DNA from: an uncultured Muribaculaceae bacterium
Lineage (GTDB): Bacteria; Bacteroidota; Bacteroidia; Bacteroidales; Muribaculaceae
Assembly (NCBI GenBank): GCA_944321715.1
Contig: CALUMJ010000020.1
Coordinates: 1-44,327, forward strand
Reading direction: 5' to 3'
DNA: 44,327 nt
Made by a program: the position numbers and the translations under genes
Shown: piece after piece, positions 7,646 to 16,397 of the stretch
Layout: each line of letters opens with the position of its first letter
Position numbering within the stretch: position 1 is the first letter of the stretch
Notes under the pieces: model-generated
What the model saw: only the letters and a program-made list of their open reading frames with translations
What the model was told of the DNA's origin: nothing
Database searches by the model: none

Positions 7646-10255
7646 TTAGAATTCCTGGCCGAGGACGAAGTGGAAGTGGCTGCCGCCCTTCTCGCCAAAC
7701 ACGTCGTCGAAACCGTATGCCCAGTCGATACCCATCATACCCACCATCGGGAGATAGATGCGCACACCTGCGCCTGCCGAGCGTTTCAGGTCGAACGGCG
7801 AAAAACGGCTGATGTCGCTCCAGGCATTACCACCCTCGGCAAATACCAACCCGTAAATGGTGGTACTTGACTGCAACATGAATGGGAAGTGCAGCTCGAC
7901 GGCAAAACGCGTGTAGGCATAACCTTCGCTTCCGTATGGAGTGAGCGCGCCATTGTCATAACCGCGCAAGGCAATGGTTTCGGTAGCGTATGTGTAGCTG
8001 CCCGACATGCCGTCGCCACCGACGTAGAATGTTTCAAACGGCGATTTCAGATACTTGTTGTAGCTTCCGAGCAGACCGATGTCGGCACGTGTCATCAACA
8101 CCAAAGTCCATTTGCCGTCGGGGTCGGTGAGCGGAGTATAGGTGCGCGACTTGAACTTGAGCTTCCAGTATTCAATCCATTCATACATTTCCTCCCTTGC
8201 CGCGTCGGTATTGGTTTCCGACAGCGTTTTCCAGTCTTTCTTGCCGAAAAGCGATGCCGGCGGCGTGAGCTGCAATTCGAGCGAGAACTGGCTACCCTTT
8301 CGGGTGTAGAGCGGGTTGTCGATGCTGTTGCGGGCAAGCGTCAACCCCAGCACTATGGCATTGGACGTACCATTGTTCATGTAATACAGGTAATCCCAGT
8401 TCTTCAGGTAATACCACTGATAGCCGAGGCTTGCCGTGAACGTGAAATAGTCGTCGGGCCAGCTCAAGCGTTTACCGAACCCTACCGAAATACCTGCCAT
8501 CTGCAAGAACTTGTTGGGGTCGTATGAGTCTTGATATTGATATTGGTAATAATCGTTATTGTAATACCCGCCATACAGGAAGCTGCTGTAAGCACTAGCC
8601 CAACGGGAGTTGTAATAATCGCTGTTCACACCCGTCTGGCGCGAATAGTAGGCCGAAACCGACAGCGAATTGGGTCGCTTGCCGCCAAACCACGGGTCTA
8701 AGAACGACAGGCTGTAGGCCTGGTAGTAACGGGCGTTGGTCTGGGCCGATATGGTGAACGTCTGACCCTCGCCCTGCGGTATGATACCCTTGTATGACGA
8801 TGGGTTAAAGAGGTTCTTCATCGAGAAGTTAGTGAACTTCAATGCCAAGCGGCCTATGATACCCGTCTGTCCCCAACCGGCCGAAAATTCCACTTGGTCG
8901 TTGGCTTTCGATTCGAGGTTGAACACAATGTCCACCGTACCGTTTTCCTCGTTAGGCTCGGGGCGAATATCCATTGTTTCGGGGTTGAAGTGGCCGGTCT
9001 GGGCAATCATCTGTGCCGAACGCATCAGGTCGCTCTTCGAGAACAGCTCGCCGGGTCGCACATAAAGTTCGCGGCGCACCACCTTTTCATACAACCGGTC
9101 GTTGCCGTTAATCGTCACCTTGTTGATGCGCGCCTGCGGGCCTTCCATCATGGTCATTTCGAGGTCAATCGAGTCGCCGTGAATGTTCTTTTCAATCGGC
9201 ACGAGCTGGAAGAACAGGTAACCGCGGTCCATGTAGAGGTTGGCAACGGCATCTTCGTCTTCCGAAGTGCGCTTGGTAATCATCTTCTGGTTGTAAACGT
9301 CACCGGGTTTCATGCCAAGCACGAGGTCGAGGTAGTCCGACGGGAAAATGGTATTGCCCACCCAGTTGATGCTCGAAATGTAGTAACGCTGCCCTTCCTC
9401 GATGTGCAGGTACACGTCCACCCGCTTGTCGCTGTAGTTCACCACGCTGTCGGCAATAATTTTGGCGTCGCGGTATCCCAGCTCGTTATATTTTTCGATG
9501 ATGCGGTTCTTGTCGTCTTCATAGTCCGATGTCACAAACTTCTTTTGGCTGAACAGCTTGATGAGGCTACCCTTTTCGTTGGTTTTCTTCATCACACGCT
9601 TGAGCTTGCGGTCGCTCAGCACCTCGTTGCCCTCGATGTAAATCTTGTGCACCTTTATTTTCTCATGCTTATCGACATTAATATCGACGATAACTTCATT
9701 CTCATTGTCGGGCAATGGTCGTTGCGCCACTTTCACATCGGCATTCTTGAAACCTTTGCCATCGAAATATTTGGCGATAATCTGTTCGGCACGGGCCGCG
9801 ATATTGGGCGTGAACTGGTTGCCTTTCATCAGGCCCAAGCGCAATTGCAAGTCTTCGCGCTCGCCCTTCTTCACGCCGTTATAATTGATTTCGGCTATGC
9901 GAGGCTGCTGCCGCAATGCTATTTCAAGCCACACTTTGTCGCCATAGATTTTTTCAACCTTTATTTGCACCTTCGAGAAAAGGCCTTGCCGCCAAAAGCG
10001 TTTGGCGGCAGCAGTGATTTCGTCACCCGGGATTTCAACACGCTGCCCTAAGGCAAGCCCCGAATACCCTATAATTATATAGTCTTCGTAATTATCCACC
10101 CCTGTTACCTTTATGCCCGCGATTTCGTATGAGCGCGGCATGGACGAATACACCACGTTGGGGTTATAGATTGTATCGTTGACCTGCCCGGCAACACGCA
10201 TGGTTGCAAAACAAGCAGATATAGCGACAATCAGTGTTAACAGCTTTAAACGCAT
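7646..10255 (-). CDS. bamA: Outer membrane protein assembly factor BamA (Omp85)
   Basis: This 869-aa protein has a signal peptide (MRLKLLTLIVAISACFATMRVAGQ), a periplasmic series of POTRA repeats over about residues 40-440, and a C-terminal 16-strand barrel ending in Phe, as expected for the beta-signal of BAM substrates. It inserts and folds outer-membrane barrels such as the SusC and OmpA-type proteins in this window. The barrel is rich in Tyr and Asn loops, common in Bacteroidetes. It follows uppS by 51 bases on the same strand and is probably cotranscribed with it and the PorG-like gene. No skp/ompH gene follows, although one does in several related genomes; a terminator-like hairpin ends the unit. 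Confidence 0.95.
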   Translation of the reverse strand: MRLKLLTLIVAISACFATMRVAGQVNDTIYNPNVVYSSMPRSYEIAGIKVTGVDNYEDYIIIGYSGLALGQRVEIPGDEITAAAKRFWRQGLFSKVQIKVEKIYGDKVWLEIALRQQPRIAEINYNGVKKGEREDLQLRLGLMKGNQFTPNIAARAEQIIAKYFDGKGFKNADVKVAQRPLPDNENEVIVDINVDKHEKIKVHKIYIEGNEVLSDRKLKRVMKKTNEKGSLIKLFSQKKFVTSDYEDDKNRIIEKYNELGYRDAKIIADSVVNYSDKRVDVYLHIEEGQRYYISSINWVGNTIFPSDYLDLVLGMKPGDVYNQKMITKRTSEDEDAVANLYMDRGYLFFQLVPIEKNIHGDSIDLEMTMMEGPQARINKVTINGNDRLYEKVVRRELYVRPGELFSKSDLMRSAQMIAQTGHFNPETMDIRPEPNEENGTVDIVFNLESKANDQVEFSAGWGQTGIIGRLALKFTNFSMKNLFNPSSYKGIIPQGEGQTFTISAQTNARYYQAYSLSFLDPWFGGKRPNSLSVSAYYSRQTGVNSDYYNSRWASAYSSFLYGGYYNNDYYQYQYQDSYDPNKFLQMAGISVGFGKRLSWPDDYFTFTASLGYQWYYLKNWDYLYYMNNGTSNAIVLGLTLARNSIDNPLYTRKGSQFSLELQLTPPASLFGKKDWKTLSETNTDAAREEMYEWIEYWKLKFKSRTYTPLTDPDGKWTLVLMTRADIGLLGSYNKYLKSPFETFYVGGDGMSGSYTYATETIALRGYDNGALTPYGSEGYAYTRFAVELHFPFMLQSSTTIYGLVFAEGGNAWSDISRFSPFDLKRSAGAGVRIYLPMVGMMGIDWAYGFDDVFGEKGGSHFHFVLGQEF

Positions 10256-10306
10256 ATCGTCAGTTTATATAACTTGGTTTCTATATTTAATGTTTACGGT
10301 TAGTCG

Positions 10307-11059
10307 TCATTTTGCCACCTGTTCACTGGTCTTGCCAAATCTCCGTTCACGCCCTTGATAGTCGAGGATAGCCCGGCAGAACTCCTCCTTGGAGAAGTCG
10401 GGCCAAAAAGTGTCGGTAAAATACAATTCGGCGTATGCAATCTGCCACAGCAAGAAATTGCTTATGCGCAAATCGCCGGCGGTGCGTATCAGCAAGTCGG
10501 GGTCGGGGATGCCGTGTGTCGATAGCGCATCGGCAAACAGCTGGTCGTCGATAGCAGCGACATCCACTTCGCCATTTTTCACCTTGGCAGCTACCCTGCG
10601 GCACGCTTCGACGATTTCCCACCGCGCCGAGTAGCTCAAGGCAAGGCATAGAGTCAATCCTGTACAGTGCGACGTGTCGTCCATGCAACGTGCCAGGCGC
10701 TCGCGTGCAAACTGCGGCATACGCTCCATGTCGCCTATCATAGTGAGGCGCACGTTGTTCTTAATCAAGTCGGGGGTTTCACGCTCGATTGCCACCACGA
10801 TTAAGTTCATCAGCGCATCGACCTCTTCGCGCGGCCGATTCCAGTTCTCGGTCGAGAAAGTGTATAGCGTCAGGTAGCCGATACCTATTTCCGAGGCGAT
10901 TTCGGTAATCTTTCTCACCGTGTTCACCCCTTCGATGTGTCCCTGCGAGCGGTCCAAGTTGCGCTGCTTGGCCCATCGCCCGTTGCCGTCCATGATTATG
11001 GCCACATGGCGCGGCAACCGGTCTTTGTCTATATTGTCAACTATCGACATTCCTGTCAT
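10307..11059 (-). CDS. uppS: Isoprenyl transferase (undecaprenyl diphosphate synthase)
   Basis: This cis-prenyltransferase condenses isopentenyl diphosphate onto farnesyl diphosphate to make the C55 lipid carrier for peptidoglycan and surface glycans. The motif [13 protein letters not shown] near the N terminus carries the catalytic Asp (residue 24), and [13 protein letters not shown] and [19 protein letters not shown] are the other family signatures. I chose the start giving 250 aa (MTGMSIVDN). A longer frame reaches 11161, but its first 34 residues overlap the preceding gene and have no family character; a start at 11050 is equally possible. It begins 26 bases after the PorG-like stop. It probably supplies the carrier lipid used by glycan export such as the flippase at 40608. 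Confidence 0.95.
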   Translation of the reverse strand: MTGMSIVDNIDKDRLPRHVAIIMDGNGRWAKQRNLDRSQGHIEGVNTVRKITEIASEIGIGYLTLYTFSTENWNRPREEVDALMNLIVVAIERETPDLIKNNVRLTMIGDMERMPQFARERLARCMDDTSHCTGLTLCLALSYSARWEIVEACRRVAAKVKNGEVDVAAIDDQLFADALSTHGIPDPDLLIRTAGDLRISNFLLWQIAYAELYFTDTFWPDFSKEEFCRAILDYQGRERRFGKTSEQVAK

Positions 11060-11085
11060 TTCTCGTTGTGCATTAATTAAAATTA

Positions 11086-11763
11086 CTATTCCACATAATG
11101 GCAAACCTTGCAGCGTTTGCCAAATTCGTAAGTCACGCTCACCATCAGCACCGAATACCAATCGGTGTTCTTGGCAAACGAATGATTTATGCCGTTAAGG
11201 TCGCTCAACCCGTCGAGCTTGTCGCCGAAACTCTTCCGCATGGTGAACTCCAAGCCAAGATTGAGCCTTTCTTTCCACTTATATTTCACCCCCACCCCCA
11301 TAGGCAGCACCAACGCGAACGAAGAGCCGCCGACATCGGGCGTGGCAAGCGTGCCTCCAAGGCCCACCACCAAGTATGGCGTTATGCGCTTCAAGTTCAT
11401 GTATTTCGAGCCAATGCCGAAATTGAAAAAGTTGAACTCAATTTGCGCCCCGACATCGTATAACGTCGAGCTGAAATCATACACCTCCCCACCGGGATAA
11501 ACCGTTCCGCCGGAATTGCCGTTAATGCTGGCCACAATCAAATTGGCCTTTAACGACCATCGGCGGTCGATGACGTAACGGAAAATTCCGCCCGCCGCCC
11601 AGCTGGGATGCTTGAGCAGGTTGCTGCGGTTGGCGTCGCCGAGGTAGTTGCTCATTCCTACCCCGCCACCTATTTCATAACGGTAGGTTTCCTGCGCCAC
11701 CAGCGAGGAAACAGCCACCGCCACGACTGCCACAATTGCTATTATTCGTTTCAAAGCTGTCAT
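11086..11763 (-). CDS. PorG-like outer-membrane beta-barrel protein (DUF6089 family)
   Basis: This 225-aa protein has a signal peptide ending near SLVAQ and then alternating strands typical of a small eight-strand barrel ([45 protein letters not shown]). From memory of the family, DUF6089 includes PorG of Porphyromonas gingivalis, an outer-membrane partner of the PorK/PorN ring of the type IX secretion system, whose gene is also next to uppS and bamA. Homologues are also kept in species without that system, so the secretion role is inference. The last strand ends VTYEF and is followed by an 11-residue tail. It leads the cluster PorG-like, uppS, bamA; no clear promoter box was seen upstream. 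Confidence 0.8.
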   Translation of the reverse strand: MTALKRIIAIVAVVAVAVSSLVAQETYRYEIGGGVGMSNYLGDANRSNLLKHPSWAAGGIFRYVIDRRWSLKANLIVASINGNSGGTVYPGGEVYDFSSTLYDVGAQIEFNFFNFGIGSKYMNLKRITPYLVVGLGGTLATPDVGGSSFALVLPMGVGVKYKWKERLNLGLEFTMRKSFGDKLDGLSDLNGINHSFAKNTDWYSVLMVSVTYEFGKRCKVCHYVE

Positions 11764-11852
11764 TCAGGTCTATTTAAAAGAATAACGCAATTTTGCGGCG
11801 AAAAGTATATCGTGCGGCATCTGTGCATGGTTGTTGCGCAGTATGGCCGCGG

Positions 11853-13418
11853 TCAATAGACTGGTTTATATGACAGGCGGTTAAGCACCCCGCGCCACAC
11901 AGTGTCGTAGGTGTTGCCATACTCGTCATATCCGCCAAACACGTATATGTATGGTATATCCCATTCGGTCACAGGGCTGATGCCGTCGCCGCCGTTGCGG
12001 GTTTCGGCCACAGCCACCGGCGTGGCTGTATTGTACCACACAGGCATTTCCAATGGCGACACTGTATGCCACGATGATGTGGCAGAAGTGCTGCTACGCA
12101 CCTCGCTGTCGCTCATGGTATAATTGAACACCAGCGCATCGGCGCGGTACATCGCCGGGATTTGCTCGGGCAGCTGCATCATCGAGTCGGCAACCGACCA
12201 ATACACGCCCATGTCGCGCGACACGTACATGGTTTTGACCAATTCGCCATCGGCAGTTCGTCCACCCCAAGCCATAAGCGTTGGATAGGCCGTATAGGTC
12301 CAGTCGGTGTCGTCGGTGGTGAATGTAGTGTATAACAATAGCGACATACCTTCGCGGCCACCTATATCATTGTTGCTCAGCTGGCTCCACGAATTTCCGT
12401 CGTAGCCCCACGCATGGCCGACATATTCCGACGACTGCGTGATGCCGCCTATGCATATACCTATATCCCCACTGCCCCATGCGTTGTCATACACTGCAAG
12501 GTTAGAAGCTCCTTCGATAGGGAAATCTTCATCGACAGCCGTCGGCACAAAGCCTGCGCGGCGCGGATATTCGTCGTAGCTATATGTGCTGCCGTCGTAT
12601 GCCACACCGAGCACGCGGTCTTGGTATGCACCTATTATGCTGCTCCATTGCACTCCGCCGCAGCTCGTCCAGTTGATGCCGTCGGTCGAGGCATACATGT
12701 CGTCATGGCTTGCCGATAGGATATACATGGCTTCGAGACCGGCCGTGAACGAGCGCACATCGGGCGTGAAAGGCAGCGTCAATTCCTGCTTGCTCCAAGC
12801 CCCGTTCGGAGAATCGGCCGTGGCAAGCACATAGTAGCCATCATCGACCATCAGGCAATAGGCGTCATCGCCGAAGCTCACAGTCTTTTGCACATCGACG
12901 TTGCCGTGCATCGACGGCAATGTGCTATAGGCCACATCGCCCCATTGCAGCGAGTCGGATTCAAGCTGGTGGACATTAACTTTCACGTCATACGTGCGGT
13001 AAGTCACTTCGTCAAGTGCTGTGACGGTTATCTTCACATCGCCAGTGAAGTCAATCGTGTCGGAGCTTGAATAGATGAAAGTGGTGTCGTTCATGCGTTG
13101 CGCATTGCTTATCTCCACTTCTACCGAGTAGCAAGTAGGGTATGTGACATTTGCGAGCATACGCGATATATCTGTTCCCTTGGGCAAAGAATCGGCATTG
13201 TAGATTCGTGCGTTTTCAAGGTCGATAGTGAAGAACACCGAGTCGAGATTGTCGAGTATGTCACTGTTGTCCACCAAGTTGAAGCCAGTGATTGCCGTGC
13301 TCGACGAAGTGTAGGTAGCTACGGTATTGTCACCATTATTGTCGTCGTTGTTGCACGATACGCCCACAGATGTCAACAAAGCGAACACCAAAATGTATAA
13401 TAAAACCCTTTTTTCCAT
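11853..13418 (-). CDS. DUF6242-type lipoprotein with predicted beta-propeller
   Basis: This 521-aa protein has a lipoprotein signal peptide (MEKRVLLYILVFALLTSVGVSC) whose Cys is followed by a very Asn/Asp-rich stretch (NNDDNNGDN). Such acidic residues next to the lipidated Cys are known in Bacteroidetes to direct lipoproteins to the cell surface. After an N-terminal beta-sandwich-like part of about 120 residues come Kelch-like repeats with motifs such as YASTDGINW, MYVSRDMGVYW and YIYVFGGYDEYGNTYDTVW, suggesting a propeller. I recognise the family as DUF6242; its function is unknown. It lies 89 bases upstream of the PorG-like gene on the same strand. A TAAATTTG box lies just upstream (13453-13446), without a clear -33 box. 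Confidence 0.8.
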   Translation of the reverse strand: MEKRVLLYILVFALLTSVGVSCNNDDNNGDNTVATYTSSSTAITGFNLVDNSDILDNLDSVFFTIDLENARIYNADSLPKGTDISRMLANVTYPTCYSVEVEISNAQRMNDTTFIYSSSDTIDFTGDVKITVTALDEVTYRTYDVKVNVHQLESDSLQWGDVAYSTLPSMHGNVDVQKTVSFGDDAYCLMVDDGYYVLATADSPNGAWSKQELTLPFTPDVRSFTAGLEAMYILSASHDDMYASTDGINWTSCGGVQWSSIIGAYQDRVLGVAYDGSTYSYDEYPRRAGFVPTAVDEDFPIEGASNLAVYDNAWGSGDIGICIGGITQSSEYVGHAWGYDGNSWSQLSNNDIGGREGMSLLLYTTFTTDDTDWTYTAYPTLMAWGGRTADGELVKTMYVSRDMGVYWSVADSMMQLPEQIPAMYRADALVFNYTMSDSEVRSSTSATSSWHTVSPLEMPVWYNTATPVAVAETRNGGDGISPVTEWDIPYIYVFGGYDEYGNTYDTVWRGVLNRLSYKPVY

Positions 13419-13785
13419 CTATTTTCAGTTCATTTTTTTGAGTTGCAAATTTAACAACAAATTTGGTAAATATAGCCGAACATAATGTTTTTTAGGCTTG
13501 TTTACACATATTGTCACATTTGCGAGTTTCGACATGGCAAAAGTAATACACAATGCCGAATTATTATAGTCTAATGGATAATGCTTACAATTATGCCGAT
13601 TTTTATTCTGTTTTAACCCAAATCGGTCATTGAATTTCAGCGATATTATAATTTTTGTCGAGCAGATTTACATCCTTTTTTTTGTCGAAAGCGTAGCGGG
13701 CTACGGCGAAATAAAATAGATGAAAAGACGCCAACAAAATCATAATGCCACCGAAAAGCTCCTTTTCAGTGCGTTCTAATACCGA
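13419..13785. other. Gene-free intergenic stretch with small hairpins
   Basis: This 367-base AT-rich gap between two minus-strand genes holds no plausible gene. It contains a TAAATTTG box on the minus strand at 13446-13453 for the DUF6242 gene. It also has two short hairpins: CGTAGC/GCTACG at 13692-13705 and GAAAAG/CTTTTC at 13753-13767. Neither is followed by a good T-run on the minus strand, so the ribD terminator is uncertain. Confidence 0.5.
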
Positions 13786-14841
13786 TTAGGGTTTAACGTC
13801 ATTGACAAACGTAACAACGTAATTTGCGCCATGTTTTTCGACACTTCTAACACTACCGCCATGCAGTGCCGGAGCCGGTACTCCGCCGCCAAGCGACACC
13901 TCCATAGCAGTCTCGACCCTGGCTTCATCCCAAAATCGACTGTTTATCAACCCTTCGAGCACACAGCGGCCACCTTCGACCATCAGGCTTGTCACCCCAC
14001 GGGCATACAAATGCGACAGCCACGACATAGCATTACCAGTGTCACATTCGACATACTCCACGCTGCCGGCAACGCAACTTTTCACATTATTATATATAAT
14101 AGTGGGCAACCCATCGGTGAGCAACTGGCTGCAGGCTGGGAGCGACAACCTTCCATCGAGCACTACACGCAACGGCTGCTTGCGGGCCACAGGCCACCGA
14201 CGCACTGTGAGCGACGGGTTGTCGGCAGCCACAGTTCCTGCACCAACGAGTATTGCGTCACACCTTAAACGCTCGCGGTGCATCCACATCATCGACAACC
14301 TATTAGACAGCACCACAGGCACACGCCCGCCATCGGTACGCTCAGCGTCGATATATCCGTCGGCACTTTGCGCCCACTTGAGCATTATATATGGCCTCCC
14401 TTCAGTGTGAGCAGTAACAAAACGGCGGTTAAGACTGCGGCACTCATCGGCAAGAACACCTGTTGCGACTTCGATGCCTGCATCGCGCAACATTTGCAGC
14501 CCACGGCCATGCACCCTGGCAAACGGGTCGGTCATGCCTACAACCACACGCGGAATGCGCATTTTCACAATCAGTTCGGCGCAAGGTGGCGTTTTGCCGT
14601 AATGCGCGCACGGTTCGAGTGTCACATACATGGTGCTGTCGGCAAGCAACTGTTTATCGGCCACCGAATCCACTGCATTCACCTCGGCATGAGGACCGCC
14701 CCACTGGCGGTGGTAGCCCTCGCCTATTATTCTTCCTTGGCGCACAATCACAGCCCCGACCATGGGATTGGGCGACACTGCTCCCTCGCCAAGCCGCGCA
14801 AGCTGCAACGCCCTGCGCATATATTTCTCGTCAATCTCCAT
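13786..14841 (-). CDS. ribD: Bifunctional riboflavin biosynthesis protein RibD (deaminase/reductase)
   Basis: This 351-aa enzyme carries out the second and third steps of riboflavin synthesis: deamination of the pyrimidine ring and NADPH-dependent reduction of the ribosyl side chain. The N-terminal deaminase domain (about 1-145) has the zinc motifs HAE (51-53) and PCAHYGKTPPC (77-87). The C-terminal reductase domain follows from about 147, with LKWAQSADGYID, ILVGAGTVAADNPSLT and LMVEGG. Length is normal. It stands alone here, with no other rib genes beside it and no FMN riboswitch recognisable upstream. It is divergent from the tRNA gene. Confidence 0.96.
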   Translation of the reverse strand: MEIDEKYMRRALQLARLGEGAVSPNPMVGAVIVRQGRIIGEGYHRQWGGPHAEVNAVDSVADKQLLADSTMYVTLEPCAHYGKTPPCAELIVKMRIPRVVVGMTDPFARVHGRGLQMLRDAGIEVATGVLADECRSLNRRFVTAHTEGRPYIMLKWAQSADGYIDAERTDGGRVPVVLSNRLSMMWMHRERLRCDAILVGAGTVAADNPSLTVRRWPVARKQPLRVVLDGRLSLPACSQLLTDGLPTIIYNNVKSCVAGSVEYVECDTGNAMSWLSHLYARGVTSLMVEGGRCVLEGLINSRFWDEARVETAMEVSLGGGVPAPALHGGSVRSVEKHGANYVVTFVNDVKP

Positions 14842-14958
14842 AAATCATGAAATATGCAGCGAAAATAATAATAACACCCCAACAATCCAAATCCACACAC
14901 CGCACACCAATGCTTGCATTAACAGACGTTAATTTCAACAAATTTCAGCAATTGTTAT

Positions 14959-14989
14959 TTTGCATACACAGAAAAACTAATTATCTTTG
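14959..14989 (+). promoter_or_regulatory. Promoter of tRNA-Gly
   Basis: TTTG (14959-14962), a 19-base spacer and TATCTTTG (14982-14989) match the Bacteroidetes housekeeping promoter exactly. Transcription would start near 14996, about 23 bases before the tRNA. Confidence 0.85.
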
Positions 14990-15018
14990 CAGCACTTTTC
15001 GCACGAAAAGTAAAATAT

Positions 15019-15094
15019 GCGGTAATAGCTCAGTTGGTAGAGTGGAAGCTTCCCAAGCTTCAGGTCGCGAGTTCGAGCCTCGTTTACCGCTCCA
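15019..15094 (+). tRNA. tRNA-Gly (anticodon CCC)
   Basis: The sequence folds as a cloverleaf: acceptor stem GCGGTAA/TTACCGC, D arm beginning GCTCAGTTGGTAGAG, anticodon stem GAAGC/GCTTC around the loop TTCCCAA (anticodon CCC, reading GGG), variable AGGTC, and T arm GCGAG-TTCGAGC-CTCGT (one G-T pair). The discriminator T is followed by an encoded CCA at 15092-15094. A strong promoter lies upstream and a terminator hairpin six bases downstream, so this is a self-contained unit. Confidence 0.95.
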
Positions 15095-15099
15095 AATTG

Positions 15100-15129
15100 G
15101 CGCAACCACAGTGGTTGCGCTATCTTTTT
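15100..15129 (+). terminator. Terminator of tRNA-Gly
   Basis: A perfect nine-pair hairpin GCGCAACCA/TGGTTGCGC with a three-base loop (15100-15120) is followed by TATCTTTTT. Confidence 0.85.
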
Positions 15130-15191
15130 ACCCTGCTTACCAGCCATACGACCAAAATTTTGGCAAAACACGCACACAACAGGGCAATTCT

Positions 15192-15223
15192 TTTGCGCCT
15201 GTAAGCCAAAATGCTTAACTTTG
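15192..15223 (+). promoter_or_regulatory. Promoter of carA-carB
   Basis: TTTG (15192-15195), a 20-base spacer and TAACTTTG (15216-15223) match the Bacteroidetes consensus exactly. The start would be near 15230, giving a leader of about 53 bases. Confidence 0.8.
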
Positions 15224-15282
15224 CATGGTTTTTACGATAGTGTAAGACCGACCCTACTTCAAACACTCATCTCTATCGTACT

Positions 15283-16353
15283 ATGCAAGAAACAAAAAAA
15301 GCAGTTCTTACATTGGAAGACGGCACGACTTTCGAAGGCCATTCCTTCGGGAGCGACAAACCATGTGCAGGCGAAGTGGTTTTCAGCACGGCAATGACCG
15401 GCTATCCCGAAAGCCTTACCGACCCATCATATAGCGGACAAATATTAGTTACTACCTACCCGATGCTCGGCAATTATGGTGTGCCACCCAAAAGCAACGA
15501 CAACGTTGCCGACAACTACTTTGAAAGCGACAAAATTCACTGCGAGGCTATAATATGCCAAGACTACTCGTGGGACTACAGCCACTGGCAAGCCAGCCGC
15601 AGCCTGAGCGAATGGCTACAAGAGGAAGGTATCGTAGGCTTGTATGGCATCGACACTCGCGCCCTCACCAAACGGCTTCGCGAGAAAGGTTCGATGCTGG
15701 GCAAAATCACAATCGAGGGTGGCGACGACATCGCGTTCCACGACCCCAACAGTGAAAACCTCGTGGCACGCGTGAGCTGCAAGGAGATTGCAGAGTATGG
15801 CACAGGCGACAAGACTGTGGTTCTGGTTGACTGTGGAGTGAAATACAACATCATACGTTGCCTCGTGCGACGTGGAGTGAAAGTGGTACGGGTACCTTGG
15901 AACTACGATTTCACGCAACTCGCCTACGACGGGCTGTTTATATCAAACGGACCCGGCAACCCCGACTTCGCCGAAGAAACAGTAGCCAACTTGCGCAAAG
16001 CCATAGAACAAGACAAGCCTATATGCGGCATCTGCATGGGCAACCAGCTGCTTTCCAAAGCAGCTGGGGCAAAAGTGTACAAGCTCAAATACGGACACCG
16101 CAGCCAAAACCAGCCCGTTATGCGCATAGGCTCAACTCAATGCTTCGTGACATCGCAAAACCACGGGTTTGCCGTGGACACCGCCACTCTTGGCTCGGAC
16201 TGGGAGCCACTTTTCGTCAACATGAACGACAACACCAACGAGGGAATACGCCACAAGAGCCGCCCATTCTTCTCGGCACAGTTCCACCCCGAAGCCTGCG
16301 GGGGTCCTACCGACACAGAGTTTATTTTTGACGATTTTATCAAACTGCTTTAA
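15283..16353 (+). CDS. carA: Carbamoyl phosphate synthase small (glutaminase) subunit
   Basis: This 356-aa subunit splits glutamine and passes ammonia to CarB for carbamoyl phosphate, the precursor of pyrimidines and arginine. The N-terminal CPSase small-chain domain (about 1-150) is followed by a class I glutamine amidotransferase domain. The nucleophile Cys251 lies in GICMGNQ, and the His and Glu of the triad are in FHPEACGG near 334-336. The usual GICLGHQ is GICMGNQ here; Asn for His at this place is, as far as I recall, normal in Bacteroidetes and is not a catalytic loss. It precedes carB by 44 bases, so the two form an operon. Confidence 0.96.
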   Translation: MQETKKAVLTLEDGTTFEGHSFGSDKPCAGEVVFSTAMTGYPESLTDPSYSGQILVTTYPMLGNYGVPPKSNDNVADNYFESDKIHCEAIICQDYSWDYSHWQASRSLSEWLQEEGIVGLYGIDTRALTKRLREKGSMLGKITIEGGDDIAFHDPNSENLVARVSCKEIAEYGTGDKTVVLVDCGVKYNIIRCLVRRGVKVVRVPWNYDFTQLAYDGLFISNGPGNPDFAEETVANLRKAIEQDKPICGICMGNQLLSKAAGAKVYKLKYGHRSQNQPVMRIGSTQCFVTSQNHGFAVDTATLGSDWEPLFVNMNDNTNEGIRHKSRPFFSAQFHPEACGGPTDTEFIFDDFIKLL

Positions 16354-16397
16354 TGCACATCGCTGCTTGTGTGCATCTCTTACACGCTAAATCATTT

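Noticed and set aside
8894-10051. A 385-codon open frame on the plus strand opposite bamA
   Set aside because: It is antisense to the POTRA-coding part of bamA, and its His/Val-rich translation is typical of a shadow frame.
10307-11161. Longer uppS start at 11161
   Set aside because: It would overlap the PorG-like gene by 76 bases, and the extra N-terminal residues do not belong to the family.
13676-13705. T-run and CGTAGC hairpin as a ribD terminator
   Set aside because: The T-run is on the plus strand and would be A on the ribD transcript, and the hairpin has only six pairs.
14842-15018. FMN riboswitch upstream of ribD
   Set aside because: None of the conserved riboflavin-aptamer segments is present in the upstream region on the ribD strand.
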